Source: Alligator mississippiensis
Lineage: Eukaryota > Chordata > Crocodylia > Alligatoridae
Assembly (NCBI RefSeq): GCF_030867095.1
Contig: NC_081829.1
Span: forward strand, 89,241,261-89,305,260
Direction of reading: 5' to 3'
Length of the DNA: 64,000 nt
Part shown: positions 37,727 to 64,000 of the stretch, piece after piece
How the letters are laid out: every line of letters starts with the position of its first letter
Position numbering within the stretch: the stretch's first letter is position 1
Notes under the pieces: model-generated
What the model was told of the DNA's origin: nothing
Databases searched by the model: none
What the model saw: the letters and a program-made list of their open reading frames with translations, nothing else
Translations under genes and position numbers: made by a program

Positions 37727-40120
37727 TATTTAGCCTTCAGAAGGATGGACTGAAAAGAATATTTTGCACTTAATCAAAAAACACATCAGAGCTTAATTAA
37801 ACACTGGTATAATGTATACAGCCAGCTTCTCCACGGTTACTTGCCTGTGCAAGAGTATGGTTAGTAGAGGTTCTTTTCCAGCTACGGTACCACCATATTG
37901 TTAAACTGGCTGGTTCAAATTGTGTTAGAAGTACATTTTTGGGTTTATACTGGGAGTTTATTTTTAATAATTTATTTTTAACTTTTTCTAATTATGTAAC
38001 CTTAACATTTCACGTTAATGTATGTGTGGTGTCTTTAGAGCATTATTGACCCTTCAGTTTGTTTGTTTTTCTTTGAACTAGTGTTTTGAACAGGAAACCG
38101 CCAGGATTTCAAAATGTTTCATTTCCATCATGTGATGAAAAAGTTATAAGCTTGCTGCATGCCTAACCTGGTGACAACACAGCAGTCATTAAGGGACCGG
38201 GTTTTGAAATTTTGATCATGGTGCATTAATATGTCTTCTAAATAGTTGTGTATTTTTTTGCCAAACACGGTGGCTTTTTGTCTATTATTAATATTTAGTT
38301 AAAAGTACCATTACATATCACGTTACTCGCTTTCCATACTTTGTTAAACACCCTAACTTGAAAAAGTCATGATTAGTCTGAAATATGGTCTTGTTATGCT
38401 AAAAAGCATCCCTCGTTAGACCTTTGGGATATTAAACATTGTTTCATGTATTCAATATGGACTGATGCTGCGTAGTAATTTTATGGGGAATATGCCAGAA
38501 AACGTAGCAAGTTTGTTTGTTTTAATTGAGATAAATAGCTGGCAGCAGCCTTATAATACATAAATCCTGCTGTGAAATGTAATATTTAACCTGCAAAAGG
38601 AAAACTGAAGTTCTCAGAAGCTGGGGGTTTTTTTTATCCTTATCACTCTCTATGAAAGGCATGCAGCAACATTACTATTTCAAGAGCGTTTAATATTTTG
38701 CCACACATCCTAAGTGCAGAATAAATATGGGAGTTGAACAGAATCAATAAATGCTGTGTATGTCAACCCTTCTGGGATCATCAGATGTTGAAGAACTGCA
38801 TTCAGCCACTCAACCAGAAGAAATGGAAAGAGCGAAAAGACCAGCTTTAAAAAAAAAAAAATCTTAAACTGCGTACGTCTCTCCCACTGGATTCAAACAA
38901 ATATGTTCAGATGAGATAAGGAGGAATTTTAGCAACCAGTCTGATCATGTGCTATATGTAAATTTTGGATCTAAGCATCGTCTAACTAAATACATTATTC
39001 CTATTTATTATGAATTTCTTCAAGTTTCATCTTAATACAGAAATACCGTAATTTTTTATGTTTAAGTACTGTACTATGATATCACTGATTGTGGAATCAG
39101 AGGCGAAACTATTCAGTTAGACCACTAATTTAAAAAAATTTTGGTGGGCAGCCACTAACATACTACACTGTTAAATTTGTCCACTACAAAATAGGGAGGC
39201 AAAAATAATAAACAGTAGATCCAGCAGTAAAAAACTACTACTTCTACCTTTAAGTAAAGTTGTTACTTTCAGTCTTGCGACTAGTTGCACTTTTTTGTGA
39301 AGTATTTTCAGCAGTTGATAATTATTCAGCCGACACGTAAAAACATTATCCATCCTATAAATACGCATGTATAACACTTCTCGAAATTCTGCTTCAGCAA
39401 ATAATAACTAAAAAAAAAAAAATCCCCCCTTACTGATTAGAAGTCATTTAACCCATACTTGATTTGAAATGCATAGTATGTCTTTTTCATTGTTATTTTC
39501 TGGGTATCTTACCATGCATTGGTGGTGATCTGGATTAAATCTCCATCAGTGTTTGCTCATTATTGATTAGTATAGGAGTTTTCAAGTGTATCCAAGTACT
39601 TCATTTATATACTGCCAGATGTGAAGGAGCTGCAGGAAAAAAAAATGCAAATTTTGATTTCACAACAACACATTCAGGATTTTAAATTACATAAATGTAT
39701 AATATAATGGATATGAGAAGCTGGATAGAATTTTCTTCATATAGCATTGCTAATGATGATTGTAAGATATAAATTAAATGTAGTGCAATATTTTTAAATA
39801 TGTTGAATGGGGTGGGGGTGAAATAGTTGTATTTTAGTGATGAGAAGGAGAACATAAAACTCTTATCTGGCATTAACTACAGCAAGCGCTGGCTCTTGAG
39901 GGAAAAGTTGTAATACTACATTCCTGATGTACTCTTTGCTTCCATGCTTGACTGTAAATAGCTGAAAATAAAGAATACCATAGAAAACAGAATCTTGACT
40001 TAGTGCTATCTAGATAGGTGGCAGCTGCACACATTTATGGAAATGCTGCCTGATATGATTTTGTTGGCTATGACTTTATCATAAGAACAAGCTTTAATAA
40101 AATAGTTTTGCTACATTACC
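37727..40120 (+). other. PDZD8: PDZD8 3' UTR with several poly(A) signals
   Basis: No coding potential follows the PDZD8 stop. The region is AT-rich with AU-rich patches (37950-38010). AATAAA hexamers on the + strand lie at 38720-38725, 38746-38751, 39967-39972 and 40096-40101; the last two are the best candidates for a long UTR of about 2.3 kb. The exact cleavage site cannot be fixed from sequence alone. Confidence 0.6.
40096..40101 (+). other. PDZD8: Candidate distal poly(A) signal of PDZD8
   Basis: AATAAA followed within about 15-30 nt by a T/GT-rich stretch (TAGTTTTGCTAC...), in sense with PDZD8 and just before the sequence changes character. Confidence 0.45.
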
Positions 40121-40512
40121 AACTTCTTTGCACTATGTTATATTTAATATATTTGCATTACAATAGTTTATCATCTAAGGTATGATAACTTAAAGCACTA
40201 TACTTTTAGGGAGAAATACACAAATATGCCCAATGTAGCACAACTGCAAAAACACACCACTACAGCCGGTGTTTTATTGCACATTGGAAGGAGAGAGAGG
40301 CAGCGGTACAGATGATTCTGCCTGTGCCGGTTCTCAGCACACATCCCCGTGGATGGGCAGGGTGATATAGCACAGCCATTTGGCTCTGTGCTGTTTGGGT
40401 GCACCGTCCAAAAACTCCGTGATGAAGTAGTACCTGAGGTCAGTCACAGTAAGGACCCGCGTGTTTCTGTGTCTTGCCCTTGGCTTTTAAAGGAGGAGTC
40501 TGACCCCTGTGT

Positions 40513-40742
40513 GCGCGTCTACACGAGAAGCTATTGCGCAGTGGTTACTGTGCATTTATTCAGTACTTGTATAATCAAGTACTAAATAAATGTGCAGTAA
40601 CTGGGGTTACTGCACAGTAGTGCTGGCAAACGCCTTTTAAGTGATGCAACTTCACGGTAGCTGAATAATAATGTATAGTAATGTATTAGCACTGTTAGTG
40701 CTGTGACACACCACTGCGCAGTCAGCATTTCATGTAGATGGG
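40513..40742. mobile_element. Non-autonomous DNA transposon (MITE) with palindromic ends
   Basis: Left end reads CGTCTACACGAGAAGC...TTGCGCAGTGG. The reverse complement of the right end reads CATCTACATGAAATGC...CTGCGCAGTGG, so the terminal inverted repeats span about 30 bp. There is an internal hairpin around TGCATTTATT...AAATAAATGTGCA. It has no coding capacity. Loosely similar ends occur at 26590-26925 and 62757-63118. Confidence 0.65.
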
Positions 40743-42637
40743 TCCCGTGTCTCTCCATAGGAGTCCCACACAGCCCAGTTACTTTGATATTTTTTTTTTT
40801 TTGTAGCAGTACCAACTTAATTTATATTTTTTTTTCTTCCCCAAGAAAAATGTAAAAACAATCAGTGAGCAAGACCTTCCACCTTTTCTTCTTTGCTGCA
40901 AGTTACTGTGTTTCATTTTACAGAGGTAAATGTTATCTAAACCTTATGAACTTTTAAGCAGTAAATTGGTTAATGCAATTATTGAGTAAGCAAATAACAC
41001 TTCACTCAATTGTCAATATTGTCTGTTAATTGAAATTTAAATGATCATGTTGTAGCACATAAGCTTCCAAGGGATGAAAAAGATTCTTTAGATGCATCCA
41101 TTAAAATGAGATTAGAAGAAAAAGATATTACTAATATGAAGTCAGTCTTCAAAAGCGCTGTATATCTACTGCTGAAGTCCTTCATACCATTTCAGGGGTC
41201 TGTTTTCCCCTCCTTCCATTATATTTTCTCAATTCCCATTTATTTACACATGTCCATTCAGAAGAAAATAGTCTGTGTGTCGCACTACATCTGTCTGCAT
41301 TATTTATTTAAATAGTTGACAAAAGTTTGGATCAGTAATCACTCGGCAACAGATAATTTGGGATATCTTGTTTTATATTAGCAGGTTATGTGCAGACAGC
41401 CTGTCTCCTTGAGGTAAAGTGTTTAATCCCACTAGTGGAAAGCACAGATCCACTACATGAATTAAGTGTTGCTTTCCTGTGGATAGGTGAAGTCCATCAT
41501 ACCTTCTTTCCATTTGGCACAAAAGAGGGGTAACCTTTTATCACATTTTATTACAATAAATCATGATGTATTTTAGGTTGTATTTTATTTATTTTTCTGG
41601 CATCTGAATGCATAACTATCAACAAAGAGACACTTGAAGTTTGATCCACAGCATTTCAATACTTTCTGAGCATACTATATACACTTTACAAAACTATATG
41701 TAAACACAGAATATCTATGCTATAGTCCGTAAAACATCTGCTGTTACATGAAGGCACATTAAGATTCAGTTACAAATAAAACCAAAATGCACACAACACT
41801 GGATAAAAGTGCATGTTGTTTTTTGTTGAGCGTTTACTTCCAAAGTTTCTTTTCCTCAGTGCAGATGTATAGATTGATTGTTTACTGCAGTACTTTTCTT
41901 TCATTAGACTTAGCTTCATCAAATGATAATTTGAGGTATTGGCAACAAGTTGTCTGTTCCTTTTCCGTTTTTAAGTGTAATTTATATTTTGACTTAATTT
42001 TCAAACAGACAAAACGTAAACATGTCTAGGTATCTAGCCACCTATCAGCCTGAAAATCGAATCTGCTCAAAGCAACTGTGGATGTTTATCATCTTACTTG
42101 TAGGACTCATTGTGAATGAATATTGTGATTCTGCAATATCAACTATTTATTAAACACCTTAAATGAATGTGTAAGTATCTAAAATAAAGTTTCAGAGATA
42201 TGACAAAATAAAAAATCTGAATATAAAAAGGGTAAATCTTATACACCAACCTTCTTTAATATACACTAGCTCCATTATTCTTCTTCTACTCCTAAAATTA
42301 AATATGTATATTCATGTAACTGGCTCGTGGGTTCAAGCTGTATTAAAAATCAAAGTAGTAAAAGAAATGTACTGACCTGTGTGAACACAAGTGTTTGGAA
42401 AAAAGTGGGGTATTTTTTCCCTCCCTACCCAGTGCTCTCACTGCGCCACCAGTTTTGTAAGCAGAGCTCGCCTCTAGAGTCAGCAGAGGCGTTCTGTCAA
42501 AAAGAAATAAAAAGCTGGCCCTGCATGACCCCAACCTACGCAACGTTGTCTCATCATCCTAGTCTGCGTGTGCCTGAAGGAGCGTACTAACCCTAAAAAA
42601 GGATCAAGAAGGGATAGCTGCGTCATCCTCAAACTCT

Positions 42638-42660
42638 TTTTTTTTTTTTTTTTTTTTCAA
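42638..42660. repeat. Poly(T) tract
   Basis: About 21 T residues near the SLC18A2 3' end; read on the minus strand it is a poly(A) run. Confidence 0.85.
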
Positions 42661-42875
42661 TCTGCAGAATAAATTGAGTTTTACTGACTTGACTTTGCCC
42701 CACCAATGACTCTAAGCATAATATGAAGTTTTGTGTGAAAATGTCCACAAGTGAACTTTAAAAAAACTATATATAGATTTATACTACACATTTAATCAAA
42801 AATATACTGTATAATATTTAATAAAATTAAATACATGAAGTTTAACACTGTTTATACAAACCCCTATAAAAGCTT

Positions 42876-42881
42876 TTTATT
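42876..42881 (-). other. SLC18A2: Candidate poly(A) signal of SLC18A2
   Basis: TTTATT on + is AATAAA on the minus strand, about 180 nt past the VMAT2 stop codon. It is the nearest hexamer; distal alternatives exist (42146-42151). Confidence 0.35.
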
Positions 42882-43063
42882 TTCCCTCTTCATAAGGCAG
42901 TTAGCAGTCTGCTTTATAGCCATCAGAAATTAATAATATACCTTTGGTTTCTTGACTATTTCACTATTAAAAGTACAGTAAAACTAAAACATATTTCTGG
43001 ATGAAATGTTTCACATGAAACACTGCTTTTTGAACACCAAAATACTGGGTATGGCTCTTGGTA

Positions 43064-59379
<16,316 letters not shown>

Positions 59380-61114
59380 CTTAAAGAAGGAAAAACACAG
59401 AAATTATTTCACTTGAATGCTGAGCAGAAGCCAAATACAGGCAGCCAGCGTTTACAAAAATGTGCTCTTTGTCATAGACCAAATATTGATTGCTATGAAA
59501 TGGCAGGGAGTGCAAAACCACTCACAACTGATTTCCTATTTATTTCAGTTATCTAAGAAACTGTACAATAAAGGTTAAGCTATTTTCAAAATAGGAGAAA
59601 AACAAAGATGTCAGCGAACTCGGTGACATTTAGAAAGTGCAGCAGTTCTGACTTCTATAAAGGATAAGCTCTAATGAGACTGTTTTGGTCTTTACAGCTG
59701 TTCTCTGGGGGCAAAATTGTAACCATGTGGCACATGACTCTGACCCCATTCTCTAAGCATCTGAGGATGACTAAGGGCAGACACGGAGATCCAGTTCCTT
59801 AAAAATACGTAGGTAAAGAAGTCCCCTGTTTTGGTACCACTGACATTTGCAAAGCTTCTGCTCAGCTGCCACCTATTCCTGCAGGCAACTAAGTACCCTC
59901 AATGCCCAAGTTTCTGCCTGTTGGCATTCACAGAGCAGCCTCGCTTCTGAAACCACCTCGCTGCCAACTGCCTGCTCTGGGCTCTAGTCAAGCCAGAGGC
60001 TCTGAAACAAGGTTATAGGGGAACACTCCTCTCGCCAGCAATCTCAGAGCATGCCCAAACCCTGGCAGCTGCTAGCCCCTGGTCTGGGAGACCTGGAGGC
60101 AGGCCACAGAGAGGTGAAGGGGCAGCAGAGCAGTTGTGCAAAAAGCAGCCAGAAATATAGGGTGAATTTGAGGGAGCACACTTCTGATTGTAAGGCACAC
60201 AACTCCAGGCAAGGAGTAAGGGGGAAGCGCCAGCCTCTGGCTCAGCAGCGCTATGGGGCAGCTTGACCACTTTGGCATCTAATCCCCTTCTCGCCCCACC
60301 ACTCTCCTCAGTGATTTCTTTCCAGTTTGCTTAGGCAGCTTCCTTGCTCAGCTGGCTGTGTGTTGAAAATTGCTCACTTGCATGCCCTAATCCTCTCCAT
60401 GTATTGTGTGGGCAGTCTGGCCCCTTCGCTGGAGGCTGAGAATTGCACCAGGCAGCAGGCTGACTAGTTTAGTTGGCACAGTGCTGTGCAGAGAGATGCC
60501 TTTTGAAGACCTGGGGCTAAGTGTCCTCAGTGCCATGCCAGTTCACTAGGAGGTGACAGGTTCCCACAGTTAGCTGGCAGCCAGAAGACAACCATAACCC
60601 TTTCAGTAGAAGGGACCTGTTGCTCTGCCAGAAGGAAGGAGCCCTGCCCCGAGGGCAAAGATTGCCCCACTCCAGCAGACTGAGGAGGACCCATATTTAG
60701 CAGTTCTACCAGAAAAGAGATTCTGTATATTTTTCTTAATATAAATCCTAGGGGCCTATCTTGGTCTAATCAGCCCCTTGTAGCAGCAAGCTTCACCAGC
60801 CCAGCAAGAGAAGGAGAGGGTCCCAGATCAATGGAGGATTTCAGAAGGAAGTGGAGAATTGGTTGTTATGGATTCCCCGCACCTCTGGATATTTCTAGCC
60901 TGGTGATGATGTTCCCCTCCAGACCCAACAAACGTTTCTAGCCTGGGGCAGAATCATTATGTCTATATAAGGCACTAATGTCTACGTTGGGCATTTATAC
61001 ATGTGCTCTTGGAGTTGTGGGGTGGAGGGACACTTTAAATAGAGTAACTCTGAGAGCCGCTTGTGACCCTGAGAACCCATGTATTCATCTAACTGTTTCA
61101 GAAGGACTGAACTT

Positions 61115-61210
61115 TCAGCCTTGGGGACTTAGATATTTAGGCTCCTAACTTAGTAGAAATCTATGGGAATCAGGCACTTAAAGACTTTAAGGATTTGGGC
61201 CTTAAATCCT
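61115..61210. mobile_element. Ancient amniote DNA-repeat fragment
   Basis: Words such as CTTAGATATTTAGGCTCCTA, TCTATGGGAATCAGGCACTT and AGGATTTGGGCCTTA are typical of a very old interspersed family shared among amniotes (recollection, not a search). Confidence 0.4.
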
Positions 61211-62756
61211 CCAAGCTCCTGGGGCATTCAACACAATGGGTTGTGGTGCAAGGTTTCCCATGCTGTGCTATAACGTGTCTCAGTTACCGACATATCGCAA
61301 ATTTTACAGTCTATCAATTAACTTCTTTTTTTCAGTTCTAGTAGCCAGAAAAATAAGGAGTCTTTCCTACCAAATCTTCCTCTGTAAGTTTTATCTGCAT
61401 CATTACCACATTTCTTGTGGTGTGTTTTGGGTTTAAAACTAGGGTTAGTACATTGTGGAAGAGATGTAGTATTACTACTGATTCTCTGAGTGGATGAGCC
61501 TGTGCCAGTCTTCCAGAGAACTTGGAGAAGGCAGGGCAGAGGGGCATAATCCAGTATAAAATGAATTCCCAGGAAGTTTGGAAACCGTCAGTGTAACCAA
61601 CACCCTAAGCCACACAGGCCTCACACCTTTTCTTTCTAGTACTTCTAGTGCCGTCTTGGACTAACGTTAAAGAACAGTCACATGTTTCTCTATAACTGTT
61701 TACCAGTGAGTTTATTACTTTTTAATATTCGAGTCCAACTTGTCTTAGAACAGAAATGTATTTCTTCTGGAATAAGTTTTCCATGTTGCAGTTCCGCACT
61801 GTATGAGCACCGTTGTCACTCTTCATTTGAAAATGCCAAGATGTATTAGACTATGCCTCTAAGATCCCCTAAAACCAACTTGAAGACCCACTCCCTACCT
61901 ATTCCCGGGGCAAGAAGCAACAGCTCATCAATGCTCTGCAGATAAAAATGAACTGTTAACCTTTCCAATATAGTCTGTGTTACTGGAGCAGTTCCAATTA
62001 AATACCTCAGAGGTGCCCTGCCCCAAACCAGAAACCAGCTGAGCTTGAAAGAACGCATCGATGCAGGAAAACCATTTCAGGCCAAATGAAGTCCAGCTCT
62101 AGGAAGAAGTGCTATTTTTACTTAATGATGGGCTCAGGCAGCAAAACTTTCACGCAGCTCATCCCAAACTTTGTTAGAAAGACACACGCACATGGATTGC
62201 ATTGATTTCCTGTGAGCACAGGACTCAAAATGTCACCAGGATTTGCCACGACGCAGTGACTGTAACAATCTTGTAATTGTTCCTTGGCAATGCTGCCTCC
62301 CAGCCCTAGTCTCAGCCCAAGTATCTAGGATATAGTCCAAAGGGATAATAGAAGAATGAGAGTTTCTGCCTTTGCTAGACCTGGTATTTACTTATATGCC
62401 ACCTACCACACCATCCCCAGGAGGCAGATAACTAGGTTTTGTCATGTCTGTCTGGCGAAATCTTTTGTGAAAAGAAATCCATATTTCTAGGAAATAAATG
62501 CCTCATAATTATAGCAATAATCAGACTTGCAAAGGCTCTAAAATGACATGAAGATTTCAGGCTGCTCCTTCTAGCTGAGGCACGAGGGCAGAATGATTGA
62601 AGCATTTAATTGTGGTTCAGGCAGTTAAGCTGATCCCTGCTTTAGGCTTATGCGAGAAGCTTCCCTGAATTGATCCAGCTGTAAGTGGGTACCTGGTTAT
62701 GCAGGCTTGGTAGTCACAAGTGGCTGGAGATGATGCTGGCCACATCGTTCTCTTGG

Positions 62757-63118
62757 GGCGTGTGTAGATGGAACAGGGACCTTAAGTTGAAGCGGTGGGT
62801 TTTAAAAAAGATCAGGCTCGCTGCTTTTCTTGGGTGGAGCCTGCCTTCCCGGGCAGCTGCCAGGCTGCCTGCAGGGCTTCCTGCAGAGCCGCACAGAGCC
62901 CGGTGCTTTGCTCCGTGGCTGTAGGGGCAGCAAACTAAAACTCCTTGGATGTATTTTAGTTTGCTGCGCCCCAAGTCATTTAAGGCACATTACGCCAACG
63001 AATTTCCTACAGCGGCTGAAATTAATGCGCAATACATCACCAAGGTGTGCAAACACCGACACCGTTAAAGCAGTGCAAAAGCATTTGGCTCACTTTAATG
63101 TGTCGTGCACACATGCCT
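62757..63118. mobile_element. MITE-like element
   Basis: Left end GGCGTGTGTAGATGG, right end reverse-complementing to GGCATGTGTGCACGAC, and internal inverted AGTTTGCTGC / GCAGCAAACT near 62930-62966. Boundaries approximate; related in style to 40513-40742. Confidence 0.4.
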
Positions 63119-63279
63119 CTCTGTGCCACTGGCTACAGAAATGGTGTGCAATAATCCTACTAGCTTCATGGACCTTGGGAGGACCTTTGACTTTGAACCT
63201 CTAATTGGACCTTGGCTCCTCAAGGATGAGAAAATCAAATAGAGAGGAGCTAGGCACATTCCTGTTGGAGACTATTAAT

Positions 63280-64000
63280 GTTTTCCTAAAAGGAAGGAAG
63301 GTACCAGCTTCCCTCAGGTGAAAAGTTATTCGACTGCCTACTCCAGAAGCCAGTAGTCCTCAAAGGCTCAATGTCTAGTTGGGAGGAGGTAGTAAGTGGG
63401 GTACCCAGGGATCTCTCCTGGCTCCAGTACAGATCTTCCTTAATGATTTGGACACCGGGACTGAATGGACACTTAGCAAATTTGTGGGTGACATCAAATT
63501 GGACTGAGTTGCAGACACTCCGGAGGGCAGTGGTAGGATCCAGAATGACGTGGATAGACTGGAAAAATGGGTCATAAATAGTGACATGAGGTTTAACAAG
63601 GACAAATGCAAAATCCTGCACTTGGGACCGAATAATTGCATGCACAAATATAGACTAAGGAATCAGTGGCTAAGCTGCGGTACTAGAGAAAAGTACCTAG
63701 GGGGCGGGGGGAGAGTGGGTCAGTAGTTTATAAGCAGTACATGAGCTAGCAGTGTGATCTTGGCAGAAAAAAAATGCCATCAGCACACTAGGTAGTAATA
63801 ACGGGTGTGTCACTTGCAAATCTAGGGGAGTGGTTCTTCCATTCGATTCAGCGCTGGTGAGGCCTCTCACCTGGAGTACCGTCTGGTTTTGATTCCCATA
63901 CTTCAAGAAGGATGTGGACAGATTGGAAAGTGTTCAGTGCAGACCAGCAAAAATGGTTAGGGGCCTTGGAGGCAAGACTTATGAGAAAAGGCTGAGAGAA
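63280..64000 (+). mobile_element. CR1-type LINE reverse-transcriptase fragment, truncated by the window end
   Basis: In shifting + frames: IFLNDLDTGTEW, then FVGDIKLD (degenerate FADDTKL), VADTPEGSGRIQNDVDRLEK, MRFNKDKCKILHLG, a PLTWSTVWF remnant of the LEYCVQFW block and DVDRLESVQ. These are palm-to-thumb RT blocks in the correct order, with stops and frameshifts. The active-site FADD is altered. Confidence 0.85.

Larger units (their letters stand above)
40121..43063. other. Convergent intergenic / 3' UTR interval between PDZD8 and SLC18A2
   Basis: About 2.9 kb with no recognised exon. It carries a palindromic MITE (40513-40742), a T-tract (42638-42658) and AT-rich sequence. Minus-strand AATAAA hexamers at 42876-42881 and 42146-42151 (read as TTTATT on +) could end the SLC18A2 transcript. 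The two transcripts meet tail to tail somewhere here. Confidence 0.6.
59380..64000 (-). other. SLC18A2: SLC18A2 intron continuing past the window
   Basis: No further VMAT2 exon was recognised on the minus strand (the next expected residues are the TM6-TM7 loop). Contents: mixed unique sequence, an old amniote-type DNA repeat near 61115-61210, a MITE-like block (62757-63118) and a CR1 fragment (about 63280-64000). Confidence 0.7.

Noticed and set aside
42343..42590. Opposed open frames near the SLC18A2 3' end
   Set aside because: No homology recognised, no splice context; probably 3' UTR or intergenic chance frames.
63286..63906. Open frames of 60-119 codons on both strands
   Set aside because: Shadows of a CR1 reverse-transcriptase fragment on the + strand.

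Overview
This window is vertebrate nuclear DNA. It is AT-rich and intron-rich, and it carries many fossil transposons. Two protein-coding genes can be supported. The first is the 3' part of PDZD8 on the + strand (a PDZ-domain exon at 31898-32060 and the large terminal exon at 35541-37726). The second is the 3' half of SLC18A2, encoding VMAT2, on the - strand (seven coding exons between 59379 and 43064). They converge tail to tail, the same neighbour pair as in human 10q25. The repeats are CR1 LINEs, an L2-like LINE, many hAT-type elements with 8-bp target duplications, and hammerhead-like fold-back elements. This mix points to a sauropsid, most likely a crocodilian. That species call is an inference from repeat style, not proof.

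Layout. 1-31897 appears to be one very long PDZD8 intron; I found no upstream PDZD8 exon in it, so the SMP domain lies outside the window or was missed. It holds a hammerhead-like fragment (about 1.3 kb), a fold-back hAT (6.2-6.9 kb), a GC-rich repetitive island (7.1-8.9 kb), several short hATs (23-28.6 kb) and an L2-like LINE (25.8-26.5 kb). 31898-37726 holds the last two PDZD8 exons, separated by an intron with CR1 debris. 37727 to about 40120 is the PDZD8 3' UTR. About 40.1-43.06 kb is the convergent intergenic/3' UTR interval, with one MITE. 43064-59379 is SLC18A2, from the acidic C-terminus back to TM7; its 9.4-kb intron (49858-59283) is packed with hAT-type insertions. 59380-64000 is further SLC18A2 intron, ending in a CR1 reverse-transcriptase fragment that runs off the window.

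The genes do not form an operon or pathway. PDZD8 is an ER lipid-transfer/tether protein at organelle contact sites. VMAT2 loads monoamines into synaptic vesicles. The most useful coding observation is that this VMAT2 has Phe where mammalian VMAT2 has Tyr433 (human numbering), a VMAT1-like state at a ligand-selectivity position, while keeping the VMAT2-type Asp460. No prokaryotic-type system, CRISPR array, rRNA or tRNA was recognised.
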